This document shows, in pieces, positions 6,995 through 7,333 of a DNA stretch of 7,333 nucleotides. The notes below the pieces were generated by a model. That model did not search any database. It had not been told where the DNA came from and saw only the letters and a program-made list of their open reading frames with translations. The DNA is from Candidatus Azambacteria bacterium (lineage in GTDB: Bacteria; Patescibacteriota; Minisyncoccia; GWC2-36-17; M10-OD1-4): contig JACQDS010000038.1 in assembly GCA_016200995.1 (NCBI GenBank), positions 1 through 7,333 of the forward strand. The letters are read 5' to 3'. Positions within the stretch are counted from its first letter, which is position 1. Each line of letters begins with the position of its first letter. Made by a program: the position numbers and the translations under genes.

Positions 6995-7032
6995 TTAGCA
7001 AAAATAAGCACTTTGTCAAGTTTTTCCGACAT
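6988..7032 (-). other. 14-codon frame that may be the out-of-frame N-terminus of the ATPase
   Basis: ATG at 7032 reads MSEKLDKVLIFAKL and then stops at TAA (6990-6988). This peptide overlaps the open ATPase frame and is offset from it by one base. One extra T in the CTTTAA run would give KLLRKYSFKGK and a natural ATPase N-terminus of about 15 residues. Either a base has been lost here (mutation or assembly error), ribosomes shift by -1 at CTT-TAA, or the resemblance is chance. No Shine-Dalgarno precedes the ATG. Confidence 0.45.
6992..7019 (-). promoter_or_regulatory. Candidate promoter for the ATPase-TrmB operon
   Basis: A perfect TTGACA (plus 7014-7019) lies 16 bases from TAAACT (plus 6992-6997; four of six bases). 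Transcription from it would start near 6985, after the ATG at 7032 but before the ATT at 6961, so it fits the rare-start model of the ATPase and conflicts with the frameshift model. The same bases also read as codons of the 14-residue frame. Confidence 0.4.
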
Positions 7033-7042
7033 ATAATATGTC
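7028..7042. promoter_or_regulatory. Perfect palindrome, possible operator
   Basis: GACATATAATATGTC has two 7-base arms that are exact reverse complements around one central base. It contains the minus-strand ATG at 7032-7030 and abuts a TTGACA (plus 7039-7044) that has no matching -10. Its position upstream of an operon encoding a winged-helix regulator suggests an autoregulatory operator, but AT-rich palindromes also arise by chance. Confidence 0.4.
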
Positions 7043-7100
7043 AAAAATACCGCTTAAAATAAGAGCTTTTTTGAATATAAAAATCAAACAATGAATTAAT

Positions 7101-7129
7101 TTTACTGTCAATGATTTTTAATGTACACT
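7101..7129 (+). promoter_or_regulatory. Weak candidate promoter for the right-edge gene
   Basis: TTTACT (7101-7106) and TACACT (7124-7129) are 17 bases apart, each matching consensus at four of six positions. Transcription would begin near 7136, giving about 75 nt of leader that carries the hairpins upstream of the gene at 7211. The match is modest. Confidence 0.25.
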
Positions 7130-7164
7130 CTAGGCACTCAGTAAAGATTGCACATTTAAACATC

Positions 7165-7204
7165 GCCGTTTCGGCACCCGCGCCCCCGGTATGTGGGTAA
7201 GGAG
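7165..7204 (+). promoter_or_regulatory. GC-rich tandem-hairpin leader ending in a strong Shine-Dalgarno
   Basis: Two stems abut: GCCG/CGGC (7165-7168 with 7172-7175, loop TTT), then ACCCGC/GTGGGT (7176-7181 with 7193-7198, one G-U pair, 11-base loop). AAGGAG (7199-7204) follows at once and ends six bases before the ATG at 7211. The second stem ends exactly where the ribosome site begins, which would suit translational control. It does not match any riboswitch consensus I can recall. Confidence 0.45.
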
Positions 7205-7210
7205 ATTGAC

Positions 7211-7333
7211 ATGAAAAATTTTCAGTTCGTTGCGGTAATGGCAATAATAGGGCACATGCTGTTCGGGTTTTTCTCCGCTGTATCTCTTCCGGGCATGATC
7301 AACGACCCCGATATTTATTTGGTGCAGATGCCC
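7211..7333 (+). CDS. Unrecognised protein with hydrophobic N-terminus (partial, runs off right edge)
   Basis: Forty-one codons are visible from ATG 7211, which is well supported by AAGGAG six bases upstream. The protein begins MKNFQFVAVMAIIGHMLFGF: a short basic start followed by a hydrophobic stretch to about residue 26, which fits a signal peptide or first membrane helix. It then continues SLPGMINDPDIYLVQMP. No family can be assigned from so little. It is transcribed away from the ATPase-TrmB operon and is the only gene here with a clear Shine-Dalgarno. Confidence 0.7.
   Translation, partial: MKNFQFVAVMAIIGHMLFGFFSAVSLPGMINDPDIYLVQMP

Noticed and set aside
6985..6998. Classical -1 programmed frameshift heptamer
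   Set aside because: The in-phase bases read GCT AAA CTT TAA, which do not follow the X XXY YYZ pattern; a simple base loss or a rare start is at least as likely.
7016..7044. Second TTGACA (plus 7039-7044) as a promoter -35 box
   Set aside because: The bases 16-18 positions downstream on the minus strand (around ACTTGA) do not resemble a -10 box.
7041..7244. Minus-strand 67-residue frame
   Set aside because: It crosses the hairpin leader, ribosome site and start of the well-supported plus-strand gene at 7211, has no ribosome site and resembles no family.
1..7333. CRISPR array, tRNA or rRNA gene, insertion sequence or known defence system
   Set aside because: No regular repeat-spacer pattern, cloverleaf, rRNA-like sequence, transposase or defence protein motif was seen; the repeats present are short and local.

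Overview
The window looks like chromosomal DNA from an uncultivated bacterium of the Patescibacteria (Candidate Phyla Radiation), probably near Parcubacteria. This is an inference from the AT-rich composition, the tightly packed short genes, the DksA-like protein with a C-x2-C/C-x2-H finger, the two-LysM plus M23 peptidase, the TrmB-like regulator and the AAA/DUF4143 ATPase. None of these is diagnostic alone. UGA ends the dksA-like and trmB-like genes, so code 25 (UGA = Gly) is unlikely.

Layout from left to right. Bases 1-1597 (minus) hold the N-terminal 532 codons of a UvrD/PcrA helicase that runs off the left edge. A compact divergent promoter region around TATATATA (1641-1648) separates it from a plus-strand gene for a membrane-anchored LysM-LysM-M23 cell-wall peptidase (in frame from 1697, nominal TTG start 1910, end 2995). 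That gene converges on comM/yifB (3114-4631, minus), with a 29-bp imperfect inverted repeat between the two stop codons. Upstream on the same strand are a DksA/TraR-type zinc-finger protein (4706-5068) with a good sigma70-like promoter, and then a translationally coupled pair: an AAA+ ATPase with a C-terminal DUF4143/PD-(D/E)xK-like domain (about 6994-6026) followed by a TrmB-like winged-helix regulator (6026-5142). The right end (7211 onward, plus) starts a gene with a hydrophobic N-terminus. It has the only strong Shine-Dalgarno sequence in the window and lies behind a GC-rich, hairpin-forming leader.

How the genes may work together: the helicase and ComM both act on DNA during repair or recombination (ComM in integration of transforming DNA), the M23 protein remodels peptidoglycan, and the DksA-like protein acts on RNA polymerase. 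The ATPase and TrmB-like pair is the only clear operon and the best candidate for an uncharacterised module, possibly self-regulated through a 15-bp palindrome over the upstream ATG.

The most unusual features are two gene starts, those of the peptidase and the ATPase. In each, the only nearby ATG is exactly one base out of frame with the conserved protein, and no standard in-frame start precedes the conserved sequence. These could be single-base assembly errors, real frameshifts, or rare start codons. I saw no CRISPR array, tRNA, rRNA, insertion sequence or clear defence system.
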